The position numbers and the translations under genes were made by a program. Positions 34,110-46,604 of a DNA stretch of 64,000 nt are shown here, piece by piece. Below the pieces are notes generated by a model. That model worked only from the letters and a program-made list of their open reading frames with translations, did no database searches and was not told the DNA's origin. Where the stretch lies: NCBI GenBank assembly GCA_026261815.1, contig JAMPIT010000174.1, positions 682,001 through 746,000 on the forward strand. The letters are read 5' to 3'. Positions within the stretch are counted from its first letter, which is position 1, and every line of letters begins with the position of its first letter. This DNA comes from Monarcha castaneiventris obscurior (taxonomy: Eukaryota > Chordata > Aves > Passeriformes > Monarchidae).

Positions 34110-37100
34110 TATATAACTTGCAGTGAATGGCTTTGGTATTAACAATTACAGTTTTCTTTATGTTGCAGGTATCATTCTTTCTGTGTTTGTTTTTTAAAAG
34201 CCTTCTCAATCATACAATAATCCAGGAAGCTGTAGAAAAACTTTGTCTAAAATGTCCTAAAATGTCTTAATTCTGTGCTGGGCCTTCAAGCAGACCCATC
34301 AGAACCACTCTTCCAGATTAGGTACATGGGAGCTGTCTGTGTACAACATGATTTTAAATAAAAATCTATGAGATGTTTAGCACTTAAACGGAATTGTTCC
34401 AGAACTTATATTTTTATAACCAGGTATGTTCATGGTAATTGCTGAACAGGCCTGACTAGCATATTTCTAGTCAAACTGGATTAGGTCTGCTTGCTGACTT
34501 GGATTGAAGGAGGCTCTCATAAACCTAATACTAATCTCGCTGTATCTAGAGGGATTATTAATGTGATGGCTCTGTGTCTCAAAGAAGTGATGCAGAAAGT
34601 TTAATGTTCTGTCTATACTTACTGACTGTGTTTTAAATATGTAAAAATTTGAGGAGTGAACTCCTCACATCTTTTTCCCCAGGGCTCTTGTTTATCTTCT
34701 GAATAGTTTGAGAAGAGATAGTATCTCTTTCTGATGTCTAAGAGCTGTATATAAAGAAGATCTAGCTCTTACATTACTATTGGCATCACTGTTTAGAATT
34801 TATGAAGGACCAGTTTTTTAACCAGTGTTTGCCCTGTAGGAAAATAGTTATTGGTCAAATGTATTCAACCACAGGGAGAAAGCAGAGGGCAGAAAATATA
34901 AACCACATTGATCTGGTAAAAAGGGTGCAACTGAAATACAAGGTAAGGTTTACTATCCTGAATCAGGACAAGTTAGTAATCTTTTGCTGGGGTTTAAACT
35001 AGGCATGCAAAGCAAATAAAAGCTTCTTTCCTGAAGATACATGGCACTTGGAATGATTAATAGTAGTAGGGTATGATTTCCTTCAGCTTGTATTAGTTAG
35101 TCAGTTTCCCTTTAATGGATCGGATTATGCTCATTGCAGCTGAAAGTTTAAAATATGCAACATCTCTCTTAAATATATCAAAAGAAGGTTAATTTGTCCT
35201 TCCGTGTGTGTTGGCACATGTGTGTTGAACTTACATGCTATGTTCATTTAATCAGTATGAGACAAATTGGTATAAATCTAGTGTTGGGCCTGTTGAATTG
35301 TGAGGCAATGAAAGCAGTAGTTTGACCTCTTCTATTTCCAGTCTTGTGTGATAAAGTAGTTTAAAAGCTGTGAAGAGTTTTTCTGTGCAGTTCTGGCACA
35401 CATCATCAGCAACTAGACCTGTTCCCTCATGAACTGAGTAACTTCTCATGCAGTTGTAGTTACGATGTGTGCACATGTCCCATATGGGTTGAGGTTACAA
35501 ATCTAAAAAAACAACTGAAGTGGGTGTCTTTGAGGATATTTTTTTCCCCACATATGTCAAATGGCAATGGTTTTGTCTGAAAGGCTTTTTACACAGGCAG
35601 GAAGTGTCTTTGCGAGTACTTTTTAAAAGTTTTTCAAGAGTCAGTAACTCTGCAGCCACGAAGCTGGCTTCATGACTCGGGCTATGCATGTGCTGTGTGA
35701 TCCAGGTGTTGTAACCTTCTGCCTACCCAAGCTGTTGAGTTGAAAAACCAAAAGACTTCATTTGCCTTGGCAATCCTGAGTGGTGGCATGAGTTCATGTG
35801 TTAGTAGGTTGGATAAAACTCCAGAGAGGTGACGTCTCTGTTTATTAACAGATGGCTTCTTGGTTTGACATTTAACTGGGGGAAGATCTGGAAGCATTTC
35901 ACAGTCCATTGTGCATTTAATTTGTTGTTCGGTAGCATTGATGAAAATGCAGGGCAATATCCTTGTGGGGTTTTTAAAATTATTTGATTGAGGGGTTTTT
36001 CTTTGGTTTGGGGTTTTGCCTGGTGTTTTTTGAGGTTGTCATCAAGAGTTTAGGGTCAGCGGAGCTGTCAAGTCCCACAATTGCTTGAACATCTCACTTG
36101 GCTATTGCTCATGAGCCAAACAAATTCTTGGACTAAAGTATATCTTATCTTGGAAATTCTGAGAAGAAAAGAACCCATCTTTAAGAATGTTGTTCCTATT
36201 TGGTTTTGCCTTTTCAGAATTTCATCTTGATTCTAACAAGAGCCTTCTGTGCTTTTGAATTGCATCTCTTCATCCCTTTTAAGTTTTCCTGTGGCTGTAT
36301 TAAAGACTTTTTGTTGCTGGTAATTTTTTTTTCCTTAAAGATGATCAAGTAAGCTGTCAGCTGTCTGGGTGGCTTATCAGAAGGACTGAACCTTTAAATC
36401 TGATTATACATAACGCTTTTTACCCCCAGCCCCCAGATGCTAACTGTTTTTGCAGCTCTACTTTGCATGTTCTGTAATTTTCAACATCTATTTTTGAGCA
36501 TCAACCATGGAGCTGGGCACAGTATTTCAGTGTCGCCCTTTACCGCTGCATGCCCCGTGCTACCCGATTCAGTATTTCCATTCACTCTCATGTCTTTGAA
36601 CCCAGGAGCCACATTAGCCCCTCTAATAACAACAGAAGCTCTGAATCTGATGCTTAGCTATGAGGCTGTGTTGACCTCACCCATTTTGCTTTTCTTGCTT
36701 CAGAGTTCATGGTCCTCTGATTTGCAAACCTTACCTGCATCCTTTGTTACTGAATATATATATCTGGATGCAGACATGTTAAGATTGTTTTGGTTGGAAT
36801 GAGCACAACTTGACAAGTAATTGTGTTAAGTCTGTGATTTGCTTTCTGTTTTATTTCTCATGCTACTAAACTATGTAATCTGTTAATTTTACCATCAAGG
36901 ACTTGCTTATTTCCAGGTAGCTAATAAAACACTTAAGTAATGTAAAGCATAATTCCAGTAATTTTGAACTGCAAAAGAAGCATTACAGTTGCATGGTGAT
37001 GTTACTCACTAATGACAGCTTTTTTGAGACCTTTAAGTTAACTGATTTTTACATATTTGTCCCATATGTTTCGACATCCTGTTTTAAAAATCCTAATGAT

Positions 37101-37375
37101 TTGATATTTGTTGCTTCTGTCACATCTTTAAGCCTTCAATTGCTGTATGTGATGCAAAATCAATAGATTTCACCATCCTTCCTCTTACTACTTTTACATT
37201 TATAAAGATGAAAATGAGGGACTTTCTACAGTGTCTCGAGATGCCAGTTCCAAAACAATTCCTTGCTTAGGATGCCCACAGACCCCCTGAGCAAGCTCTT
37301 TGTGTTTGAATGTGCATATTGCCTAGTGCCTTGTCTTGTGTGTTCTCTGAAGCATCTGTTCTGTGTCTCTTCCAG
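34110..37375. other. Intronic non-coding DNA
   Basis: No recognised gene or repeat. AAG|GTAAGG at 34942 is a good donor-like word, but the nearest acceptor-like AGs have poor pyrimidine tracts and the enclosed frame matches nothing known. The 121-codon frame at 36437-36802 has no recognised domain. Confidence 0.4.
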
Positions 37376-37473
37376 CAGGAGCAAGTACACGTCAAAAGGC
37401 GCTTCATCCCGGACGCTATTTGCACAGGAGCCTGATCCCCACGGAGTCCCTTTCACTAGCAACGCTTGTGCAG
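37376..37473 (+). other. Candidate small exon
   Basis: A strong acceptor (TCTGTTCTGTGTCTCTTCCAG, AG at 37374-37375) precedes about 98 bases with six CpGs, far above the surrounding intron, followed by CAG|GTCAGG at 37473/37474 or AG|GTGGGC at 37478/37479. Two of three plus frames are open across it, and the frame starting at the first exon base has a TGA. I recognise no protein. It could be a small untranslated second exon, a coding exon, or a relic of an old insertion. The donor has C at +3, which is less usual. Confidence 0.25.
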
Positions 37474-40400
37474 GTCAGGTGGGCTAAGAACTCATTTGGA
37501 CCAAGGGTTTTGTTTTAACCTCCATTTCTTCTTCCAAAGTGTTGTGCTGCTTGCTTGAGAAGGAGGAGTTTCTCGTGTAGAGCCTTGCAGTGCAGTCAGC
37601 TTGGTGCACCGAGACGAGAGATGTCTGTGTGGGATTAATGTGCTTTAGGGTTTAGGTTGAAATATTACGGCCTCAAATTTAGTGTAATAATCTGGGATGA
37701 AAATGTACTCACTTTGTAATTGTCCTGGATACTGTCTGATTCAATAGTGATTTTTATGTGTAGCTTTGTATCTTCTGGACCTGTAGTGTAAAAGGACATT
37801 AAGCAGCTTGTGGGCATTAATCATCTCCAGGTTAACTTAGTTATCAAAACATAGTATCTCAATTGCTCAGAGTAACATTTTGCACTTAGCTTTTGCAATC
37901 TGTGTTGCTTGTTGCCACTGTTCAAATTTAAATGCATATTTACTTTTCCCAGTTGTAGCAATTAGTTATTCTCTTTTAATTTTGATCCTGATGCCTGTAA
38001 AATGAGTAAATGTAAACAGCATTCTTGAAACTAAACTCTTAATTCTATTTTCTCCTACTGATAATTTGAAGAGGCAGACTGTGTTTTCTGTTGTCTGTGG
38101 CATAATTAATCTACTTGAATTATACTTGAACAGGAACTCTGCTATCAGAAGAGGGTTTAGCAACCTTGGAAGTTAGGAGCTTATGAATGAGGCAGCACTG
38201 AAGAGTTACTTTATGTTATTATTTATCTTGTTGGAAAAAGAAGGTATTTGTAAACTCGTGGCCAGAAATGACTACGTACTTGCTTCCTTTCCCTCCCTCT
38301 CAGAGACTTCTATTTTCTCAGACCTTTCATCTATGATAACTTGGCAAGGACAGACAGGTCTCTGTCCCAAACTGAGATGCTCCAACCCCATGCTAATAAT
38401 TCAGTGGCATCGGTCAGATGAAACTGGCATATTTACTGGAGTACCAGAAGTCTGGGCTGCTTTGTGTGTAGGTTTGGTGTCCAGAGTGCCATCTGTGCAA
38501 TCCACTGTATGCAGTGGGGTCCTGTAGGTTTCTTGACCAGGGACTTCAGCATGGTGGTTTTGTTTCTGTCTTGAGCAAGTAATTTAATTTCTCTGTGATT
38601 TTGTGGTGAGTTTTGTTTTGTTTGGGGGTGGTGGGAGATGGTGTGTTGGTTTTGTTGTTGTTATTTTTTTTCATTGCTTCGCTTCGGGGAATTTTGGGAA
38701 CTCTTTAGATGAAAAGTACAATCGCTGGTATTTTTGTCACGTATAAGTAGGGCACGTAGATGCTGCAGCATTCCTTCTTGACCAGAAAGGGTGGGGACCT
38801 GCTAATTCTCTTAAGTTATCACATTGCCTCCCCAAAAGCCCCTATGCAAAAGCAGACCTTGCATCCCCAGATTTCCTGGCTTGAACAAAGACTTCTACAA
38901 AGTACTTTCACATTGTGCTCTCTGTATCCATGAGATGACTTGGCACAGAAGGGAGCATTTTTGTTCCAAGTGGGTTAGCAGCATGCACAGACAATCATTC
39001 AATGATATGAAATCTTCAGTGGCAGCTCTGCTGTAAGTAGTTCCTGCCACCACTGGCCAGTACCTGCTTGGTTGTGCTACCATGACTATTTTGTGGAGCT
39101 GTGCTGTGGATTGGACGGGAGAGCTGATCTAGCATTAGACTGTGTTTTATGTAGTTGTTATATGGCTTTGAAAAAAAGTATTTAGACGTTTTCCTTCATC
39201 TCTGCTGTGTTTCACAGCATGGCCCTGCAAACACATCATAGTTTGCAATATTGAATTGAGAAGCTGGAAGGCAACCCCCACACCCTGCCCAATTTAAAAA
39301 AAAAAAAAAAAAAAAAAGAGGATTCAAAATCTGCTTTAAATAATTTTGTTGCCAAGTTCTTTGTGTTATGAAGCCCTGCCTGTGTCTGTAGTTCTCTTCC
39401 CTTCCTGCCAGTCCCATCCTGGGTGGCCCTATTAGTCAGGGAAGAAGAGGCTTTTGCAAGCAGAGTTAGGGTGTTGAGTTTGTACTTTCAATAGAAGCCA
39501 TGCTCCTGTGTAGCTGTTCTTTCATTTGGAATAATATGAGGTGGCTTTAAACTAAATACAGCCCTTTTACATAGGTCTGGCTAGTGCCTTTATTCTCTTT
39601 GGGGTCTCTAAATATCACGTCCATATGCACTTCATGAGGGAGCTTTTTTGGTATCTGTCGGTTTTCTTTCTCAGCTGATGACCTCCAGTGCACTGCTAGC
39701 ACTCTCCTGTAGCATTAACCATGCACAGAGTCACTTCCTTTTCCCTCTTACCTCAGTTTAAAAGACTTTGCTCTTGAATCTTGTAAATGGGGTGATAATT
39801 TCAAAGCAAACAGCTTCCAGTCCTTTCTTGCCAACTTTTGCCCACAAGGTATGCAAAGTAAACAGAGCAGTTAGGAAGTTAGTTATGTACTTTCCCTCCT
39901 AGTGCAAGGCATCCCAGGATGGTTCCTAGCCCTTTAAGTAATGAATAAAGGCAGAGATGGAGAACTGGTGTGCCCAAGTTGCATTTTAATGTATGGAGCC
40001 ATTGCACAGATCATTCATATTTTACAAGCTTTAAGAAAACCCTGCAAAAAGTTAGGCTTTAAAAAATCTCTACTATTCATATATTGAACATAAAAGTGTT
40101 TTATTTCTTGCAGCAAAGAAAGAAAACCAAAGTACTTAGGATGGGCTAAAAAAATACAGAGAATTTTCTTCACATGTAAAAAAAAACTTTGAAGCAGACT
40201 TTACCTAAATACAAGGATGATTCTTACCTCTGGCAGCCTTTTTGAGGGAGCTTAGAAAGATTTTCCAATGCCACCATGAAGTTTATAGGTTAGATTTGGA
40301 AACTGTGAGTCTGGATGCTGTAATGGTGGGTATGCAGCAGTTACAGAGTACAATACATATAACAGGATATGCAGATGCCATTTTGGTGTATTTATTAAAA

Positions 40401-41579
40401 AGAGACAAGTCTAGACAGCTATCAAAACATGTGACTTTGAAAAAGTTGACAAATAAATGGTTAATGCTTAATATATTTAGCTCCAGCCCAGGTATTGAAC
40501 AGTCTTTACTAATTGAGCTGTAGGAAAATTTGTTAAATGTGAAAACTAGACTTAAGGTTATCGACTGTGAGGCTTAGCTACAAGGTGATGGTGGGGCTGT
40601 AAAGGGGAAAAACCATTATGTGGTCTCCTCCAAATGAGATAGGGCATGTCCCGAGAGTACAAGGCCTGCAGTAATTCAAATCAACAGTCAAGTTTTAATC
40701 TGAGGCCATGAGCACAAACACAACTTCAATTTTATACTCATGCATGTGGCAGCACAAGTAGGAAGCTGGAGGCCTCCTGGTCCCAAAAGAATATCCTTCA
40801 TTATCAATTTTACTCCCTTGGCATGCCTCAAAGGTCAGTATCGTAATAACCCATAGTGGTGTTCCTTCACACATTTCTATCCACTTCATAAAAGTAGCAC
40901 TATGCATGGAGTGAGTGTACTCTACTCCTTTTCAGAAACAGGATCTTGGTTAAAAAAGTTATGTAAAATAGAATGTATTATATACAATATGTGTAATGTA
41001 TTTTATAGTTACAGTCAATGGTTTTTAAAGGAAAGTATGCTCTGTCTTATGGAAAATTTCCCTTCATGTTTCCCAGATGAAGGTTATGAAATTTGCTGAA
41101 GATGGGGTTTTTTTTCCATAGAAATTCCTTGAGTTCCATAAATGTTAATTCAAAACACCTGAAAGAATGTAACATATCTATCTTCTGGAGTATTTCATTT
41201 GTATTTGTGCCAAAAGCAGAGCAGTGAACTCAGCTGCAAGGGCCCAGTTTGGCTGTACTTGTAGTCCCTAGAATGTATAAGAAGATTTTTTTTTTAATAT
41301 GGATTTAATGCTAAGCTCTTATATTTACTGGAGGAAGAGGAAATACTACAATTTGAGTAATTTTTTTTTCAGTAATTTATATATATATATTAGCCACAAG
41401 GTAGGGATAATGTTCCTGGAATAATTTCTTTTTAAATAGCTGTGATTCAATGTAGCATGAACTCAAACATCCCAAACCACACATTTTACTCTTTCGTTCA
41501 AATAAACTTTACCTCAATTGACATATAGATTTATTTTCCTGAGTGAAATTATGAATTTTTTTTACAAACCAAAGAGAGA
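37474..41579. other. Intronic non-coding DNA
   Basis: No recognised gene. It holds a 22-base A run (39296-39317), a T/G-rich stretch at 38600-38670 and AT repeats near 41377-41388. The stretch 40540-40910 is slightly unlike its surroundings but shows no family I can name. Confidence 0.45.
39296..39317. repeat. Poly-A run (22 A)
   Basis: Uninterrupted A run. I looked at the 150 bases before it for a retrocopied RNA and recognised none, so no processed pseudogene is called. Confidence 0.9.
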
Positions 41580-41720
41580 GAAGGTGTTGAATTAGCTTCC
41601 GCTTCATGTAGCCCCTTTAAAGCAGCCACTGCTTTATAGGATTTGATTCAGCATCTGCGTTTTACCTGTGAATCCTTAATGAGGTTAAAGCTGTCCAGGT
41701 AATACAATTACAAATGAGAT
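41580..41720. promoter_or_regulatory. Possible enhancer block
   Basis: Repeat-free sequence with GAATTAGCTTCC, TTTAAAGCAGC, TGATTCAGCATCTGCG (close to a Maf/AP-1 type half-site pair), CCTTAATGAGG and CAATTACAAATGAG. Homeodomain-type cores are concentrated in 140 bases. Possibly a conserved intronic enhancer, not testable from one sequence. Confidence 0.22.
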
Positions 41721-44435
41721 GCAAACTGTACCAAAGCCAGGAGATTGCCAGCCCAGAAGCTTTGTGTATGAACTACAAATCATCAGAGTAACCTTCTCTT
41801 CAGTACATACCCATTCCCATTCTCTGCCCATCTCCTGGGGAAGAAAAGGCAGCAGCAGTCAGTGGGAGAGACTGGCTCTACTAGGTGCAAAGATCAACAA
41901 ACAAGATAGAGTCCAGATTTTTTATTTTTTGTCATTGCGTGGCTGTTTGAATGGCTTTCCTCTTGCTCAGTGGACAGACAGAAGGCATTGTCTTATCTAC
42001 TGTTGCAGTTACAATAGCCTTGCTTTTTCTTCAGACTGTGCATGTTAAGTATAGCGGGGATAGTATAGTTTTCATTTTTTCATCTGGAGAAACCTGGCAA
42101 CAGATTGCTGAGTGATGGGAAGGTTGACTAATGGGAGCAGTCCTTGTAGTAGCTTCATATTATTTGGCTATTTGAAGAGGAGATAAAAAAACTTGGTGTC
42201 ATCTAAATTAGGTTTTTTCTTTGTGGTGTGAGGCTGCACATGTGAAAGTTTGAGAATGCTGGAATATTTTTCGTGTTTCTAACTTTAGCTATAAATATCT
42301 ATGGCCTACTTAAATAAGAATAACCTGTGTACTTCAAAATGAATAGCAGATTACAAGAAAATCAGATTGCTTTCTTCAGGTAAGCAGTTGTGAAACTCAA
42401 AACATTCAGAAAAGGTGAACTAACTGAAGGTGTGGAGATGGAGTACACTAAACCTCAAGCTACCTGCAGGACACTCTTGAGAGAGAAAGGGGTACTCTTG
42501 AGAGAAAAATTGACTTTTTATTCTATGAAGATGGAGGAAGCATCATGCTGACTCATCTTCCTGCTCAGGAGTTGTTCTTCAGTGGAGAGGTCTATCATTA
42601 GATCTCTTTCAAGAAATGAGGTGGCTGCCATTTTACAGGAAAGCGAAGGGAAAGATGGGTCTGTTACTTACTTGCCCAGGAAGAGAACTGCAGATTTATT
42701 CCCCAGGCCTGCATATCCAGGAGTAAAAATCATGTGTCCAAATGACTTTGTTCAGAGACTCTCCAAAATCTCCTTCTGCAGAGTGAACATCACGTGGTGT
42801 TTTGGATCTATTTTGTACATTAATTGTATAAATTCAACTAGTAAGATCATACAGATGTTATACAGAGTGCATATTTTTGCAAGAAAATTGAATTGTGAAT
42901 CTGTACTACTGGGTCCAGTTAAAATAAAGCATTACCACATCAGTCATGGGCAGAAACATGTGAAGGAAATCCTTTGCTAGCATTCCTAGGGAATGCTGCA
43001 AATGTTTCACTGTTCCTGGAGTGCAAAATCACTCCTCCCTCCTAAAGAGCATCCTAATGCTTTTAATATTGACCTGGAGATTAAAAAAGCCCCAACAACT
43101 AAGTGTATGGCTTGAATCCTATTGCTGTATTGAATAGCTATTAATATGGCTGCTGCAGGAGATGGGGCAGGAAGGGAAGCATGGCTGCCTATAGCTGCAA
43201 ACATAATAGCTTCTAAAGTTTTAAAATGCTCCTTCTGCCCCCTCCCACGTGCATGCTACCTGCCATTCTATGTTTGTATTTTGTATGTTGATTTGGGGAA
43301 AGACTTGATTTGACACTACAGCACAGCTTGAGGAACTGGCTGTACAGAATATTAATATCTGATCTTATTTCATTAATATCAATTTCAGGCCTGCATTCCA
43401 GAGGGGGTTAATATTAAGCTGGTTTTAATCACAGCAATATTTTCCAGATTCCTAGACAAAATGCACCAGCTGGTTTGCACTAAATTTTACAGTGCAGGAG
43501 ACAAGAACCAGGCGTCCGCACAGAAAGGGAATGTGTCTGTGTAAGTCCTGGAAGCACGGGGAGGTTTCAAGCACTGGGCAGGATGTCCTGCTTTCACAGT
43601 GAGGCCTAGGAAAGGCAATGCTGAAAACCAGAAGGACATCTAGTCTTGGCTGTGCCCTCACCTTGGTTTCCAATGTTGCTTCTCACCTCAGGCTCTTTGC
43701 TCTGATCCCGCCTTGGCTCTCTTTTTGACTTGTGTTTCTCTCTCATTGTGAGTGACAAGCTTTCAGAAAGGCTGTGTTTCTGGGCTGGCTTGTGGCTGTC
43801 CACTCCACTCCCTGCATCCCACCTAAATCAGAAATAGTTGTACAACCGCTTGCTGGAAGTTGGAGGAAACATTGCAATGTGAAACCACCAAATGAGGTTG
43901 TTAGACATTAATTTTTTTTTTTTTTACACAATTCATATATGCAGCCCTGGAAGAAGTGAATCAACCGTAGCTTCCTTTTTTCTCCACTTTTTTCCACCAC
44001 AGAAAGTGGCATAATTAAATAGCAGCTATATTGTTTTACAAATGCCTCTATGCGTGAAATTAGTGTGCTTCCACAAAAAGCTCTAAAACTGAAAGACTCT
44101 GCAATGCTTTTTACAGTAAGTTAGGCCTGTGACATTCTATCCTCTGAGAAATATTCCTGCATAGAATCTAGTTATCCAGTTCATCAACATGCATAATTTC
44201 TTCCACTACTCCTAACTTTGAGTCAAGATTGGATTTTGTGAAGATGTCTGCAGAGGAGTTTTATATATGGAGCCGTATGAAAAGAAAAGGTTAAAAATTG
44301 TTGTTGAAGCAGCCGTGAAAAGCTATAGCATAAACGTTCACTGCTTTAAAATATGAAAAAAACGGTGTCTTTTAAATATCAAAGGGATTAGTATTAATCC
44401 AGCACTTGTGATTTTCTTAAATCATGTTATTTGCA
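41721..44435. other. Intronic non-coding DNA
   Basis: No recognised gene. The 132-codon frame at 42582-42980 and the 109-codon frame at 41719-42048 have no known domain. A T run lies at 43912-43925. The block 43040-43230 (TTAATATTGACC, TATTAATATGGCTGC) is repeat-free and may be regulatory. Confidence 0.45.
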
Positions 44436-44610
44436 TAATAATACTCACCACCTGCTATATCTTCAAAGCGCTTTTCAGACATTAACTAATTGATCTTTGT
44501 AACACCCCTGTGATGTAAAGACCTGTTATTATCCCCAGTCTGCAGATGTGGAAACCAAGACCCAGAGTAGTTGAAGGAACTTGTTGGGCACAGGGCTGAG
44601 ACAGTGACAT
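44436..44610 (+). repeat. Ancient MIR-type SINE fragment
   Basis: The order TTCAAAGCGCTTTTCAGACA, TTAACTAATTGATC, AACACCCCTGTGATGTAAAG, TTATTATCCCCAG, CAGATGTGGAAACC and CCCAGAGTAGTTGAAGGAAC follows the conserved core and 3' part of amniote MIR elements closely. MIRs are tRNA-derived SINEs that used L2-type machinery and stopped moving before birds diversified. Any copy still this recognisable may have been kept by selection, but it may just be a slowly changing one. Confidence 0.72.
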
Positions 44611-44949
44611 CGAGGGTGCCATGTCTCTATTGTCCTGTCTTCTGGGAGTTTGGAGTTTCCACTTGCAGCACTTCCAGGGGCAGCCACAATTTCTTCTTGC
44701 CTGCCTTCAGGAACAAAAAATGAACTGATTTATTGTTTGTGTCTTTGGAGAGATATTGTTGGGGGAGGTTTGTTTGTTTTGATTTTGAGGCTGTTCTGCT
44801 AAATGATTTTGCTTTTGCTTTTTCTTGCCCTGTAGTCTAAGACAGATAAGACAAAAAAGCTTCTCATAGCTTCTTATTGTCTGTGTGCACCACAGCATAC
44901 ACTGGGAGCTTTTAAGCACTTTTTTCTTTGTTCAGGACTCAGTATGGTC
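44611..44949. other. Short non-coding spacer between MIR-like and CR1 elements
   Basis: No gene recognised. GT-rich and AC-rich simple sequence around 44755-44830. Frames are short. Confidence 0.5.
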
Positions 44950-45200
44950 TTCCTAAACCACGTGAAGTTCCATCTCAATATGAGAAAGAAGAACATAAAG
45001 AATTTTACACAGAGGGTGGCAGAGCACTGGAACAGACTGCGCAGGGAGGCTGTGAAGTCTGCCTCTCAGGAAACATTCAAAATCCACCTGGATGTGTTCA
45101 TGTGTAACCAGCTTCTGGTGGCCCTGCCTTGGCAGGTATTGGACTAGATGATTTCCAGAGGTCCCTTCCAACCCTAACAATTCCGTGATTCTGTGATTCC
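44950..45200 (+). mobile_element. CR1 LINE 3' end, plus strand
   Basis: CR1 3' terminal region: AATATGAGAAAGAAGAACAT, GTGGCAGAGCACTGGAACAG, GGACTAGATGATTTCCAGAG, GTCCCTTCCAACCC and the end repeat GTGATTCTGTGATTCC at about 45200. About 250 bases are kept, and the copy is strongly 5'-truncated and inactive. Its 3' end differs from the 34109 copy (CTGTGATTC against CTATGATT), so the two belong to different CR1 subfamilies. Confidence 0.95.
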
Positions 45201-46073
45201 TATTGGTAGTTTTTTGGTCGAACTTGCTCCTGCTTGTCAGAGTAAATTATTAACACGAGAAGTGACAGGGTGAGTTGCTTATCATTATGAAATTTAAATA
45301 TCTATTTCCATCTTGTGCTGGCAGTGAGCAGCCATGCCCGGGTGCCTGCCAGAAGAGCAGCTGGTGTCTGCAATTGAGGGCTACTCCAGCAGTGGAAGGC
45401 TGAGGTGGTGCTGCCATCAGGATGTCAGCATGTTCCCAAAATCTACCTCATGGAATTCCTTCACCCTGTGTGTGGGGAGGCCATGGGTGTGTGTTGTTCC
45501 AGCCCTCAGCTGTGTGGGTGACATGCAGGTCACACGTGGGTTCCCCCAACCTCCACCACTTCTTGCTTTGGAGCAGAGCTTAGTAAAATGCCATGTGGGC
45601 CTTGGTAAGTGTTGTGTACCTGGAGCAAAAATGAGGCAGAAATGGAGGACAGACAGATGTCACACACCTCAGTCAAAAAAGAGATATTAAAAGCTCTTTC
45701 ATGGTTAATAATCTGAGGAAGAGTTTAAAATGGGATATTAAAAAATATTTTACAGTCCCTTTAATCTGGCAGTGTCACTTCAAGACTTAGGGTAAGGGCT
45801 TAACATTAAAGTGAATGCATTTGTTTTTACAGATGTTTCAGCAGCATTATCTCTAAGTAGGAAAGTAAATCTTGGTGATGGAGCACTTGGAGCCCATCGG
45901 TGCAGGTTCACACCAAAGTGTAGGAAAAACCTGTGTCACACCAACTTCCAGGAGATAATTTTGGATAACCCATGATATCCCAAGTGCAGTGCCTATGCCC
46001 CCACAAGGGCTGCAGTGGTGACAAAGGAGCACATTACTTCAACGAGTTAGGGACATGGCTATATGTATTTGCT

Positions 46074-46604
46074 TTAGTTATTTGGCCAAACAGGGGGCCA
46101 GGGGAGGTGACGAGGTGGAACACAAATCACTCTGAATTCTATTGTACTCCAGCTGGGACAGCTGAGCTGTAATCTCTCTTGAGGGCACAAATTACAGGGT
46201 TTCCAGACCTTCCCATGCCTGTGGATCGTTGGCTTCTTCTCACTCCCTGGAACACCATTTCCATACACCTCTGTCTCTGTTCGGGACAAAACAGGGTCCA
46301 GCTTCAGGTGACCATGTTGCTTGTCCCATGAGGTTCTCCTGCAGTAATCACTCAAGGGCATGGACTCTGCACACAGCAGGTGTACAAGTGCAAAGCCATA
46401 TTTTGTGCAGTCAGAATTCCCTAAATACCAGCACACACAGGATATAACATCATCTAAACAGGAGAGATGTTCACCACAGTGTCCCCCAATCACCTGGGGT
46501 ATTACACAAATATTCCCTAATATGGTAGTAGATAAACAATACCCTATAAGGCCACAAAGTACAATTATCACTTCCCATAGGTCCAACACCACCCACAAAC
46601 CCAC
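46074..46604 (-). other. Unidentified 176-codon open frame, possible transposon relic
   Basis: One of the longer frames in the window outside GC-rich DNA. The conceptual product begins MGLWVVLDLWEVIIVLCGLI and continues into a hydrophobic, cysteine-containing stretch of about 40 residues. A later part is basic and ends with a proline- and tryptophan-rich tail. I recognise no domain. The flanking 46600-47230 sequence is slightly GC-richer than the intron, which would suit an old retroviral internal region, but no retroviral motif is visible. A chance frame is the simplest reading. Confidence 0.2.

Noticed and set aside
39100..39317. Processed pseudogene ending in the 22-base A run.
   Set aside because: No recognisable transcript sequence precedes the run and no flanking direct repeats are evident.
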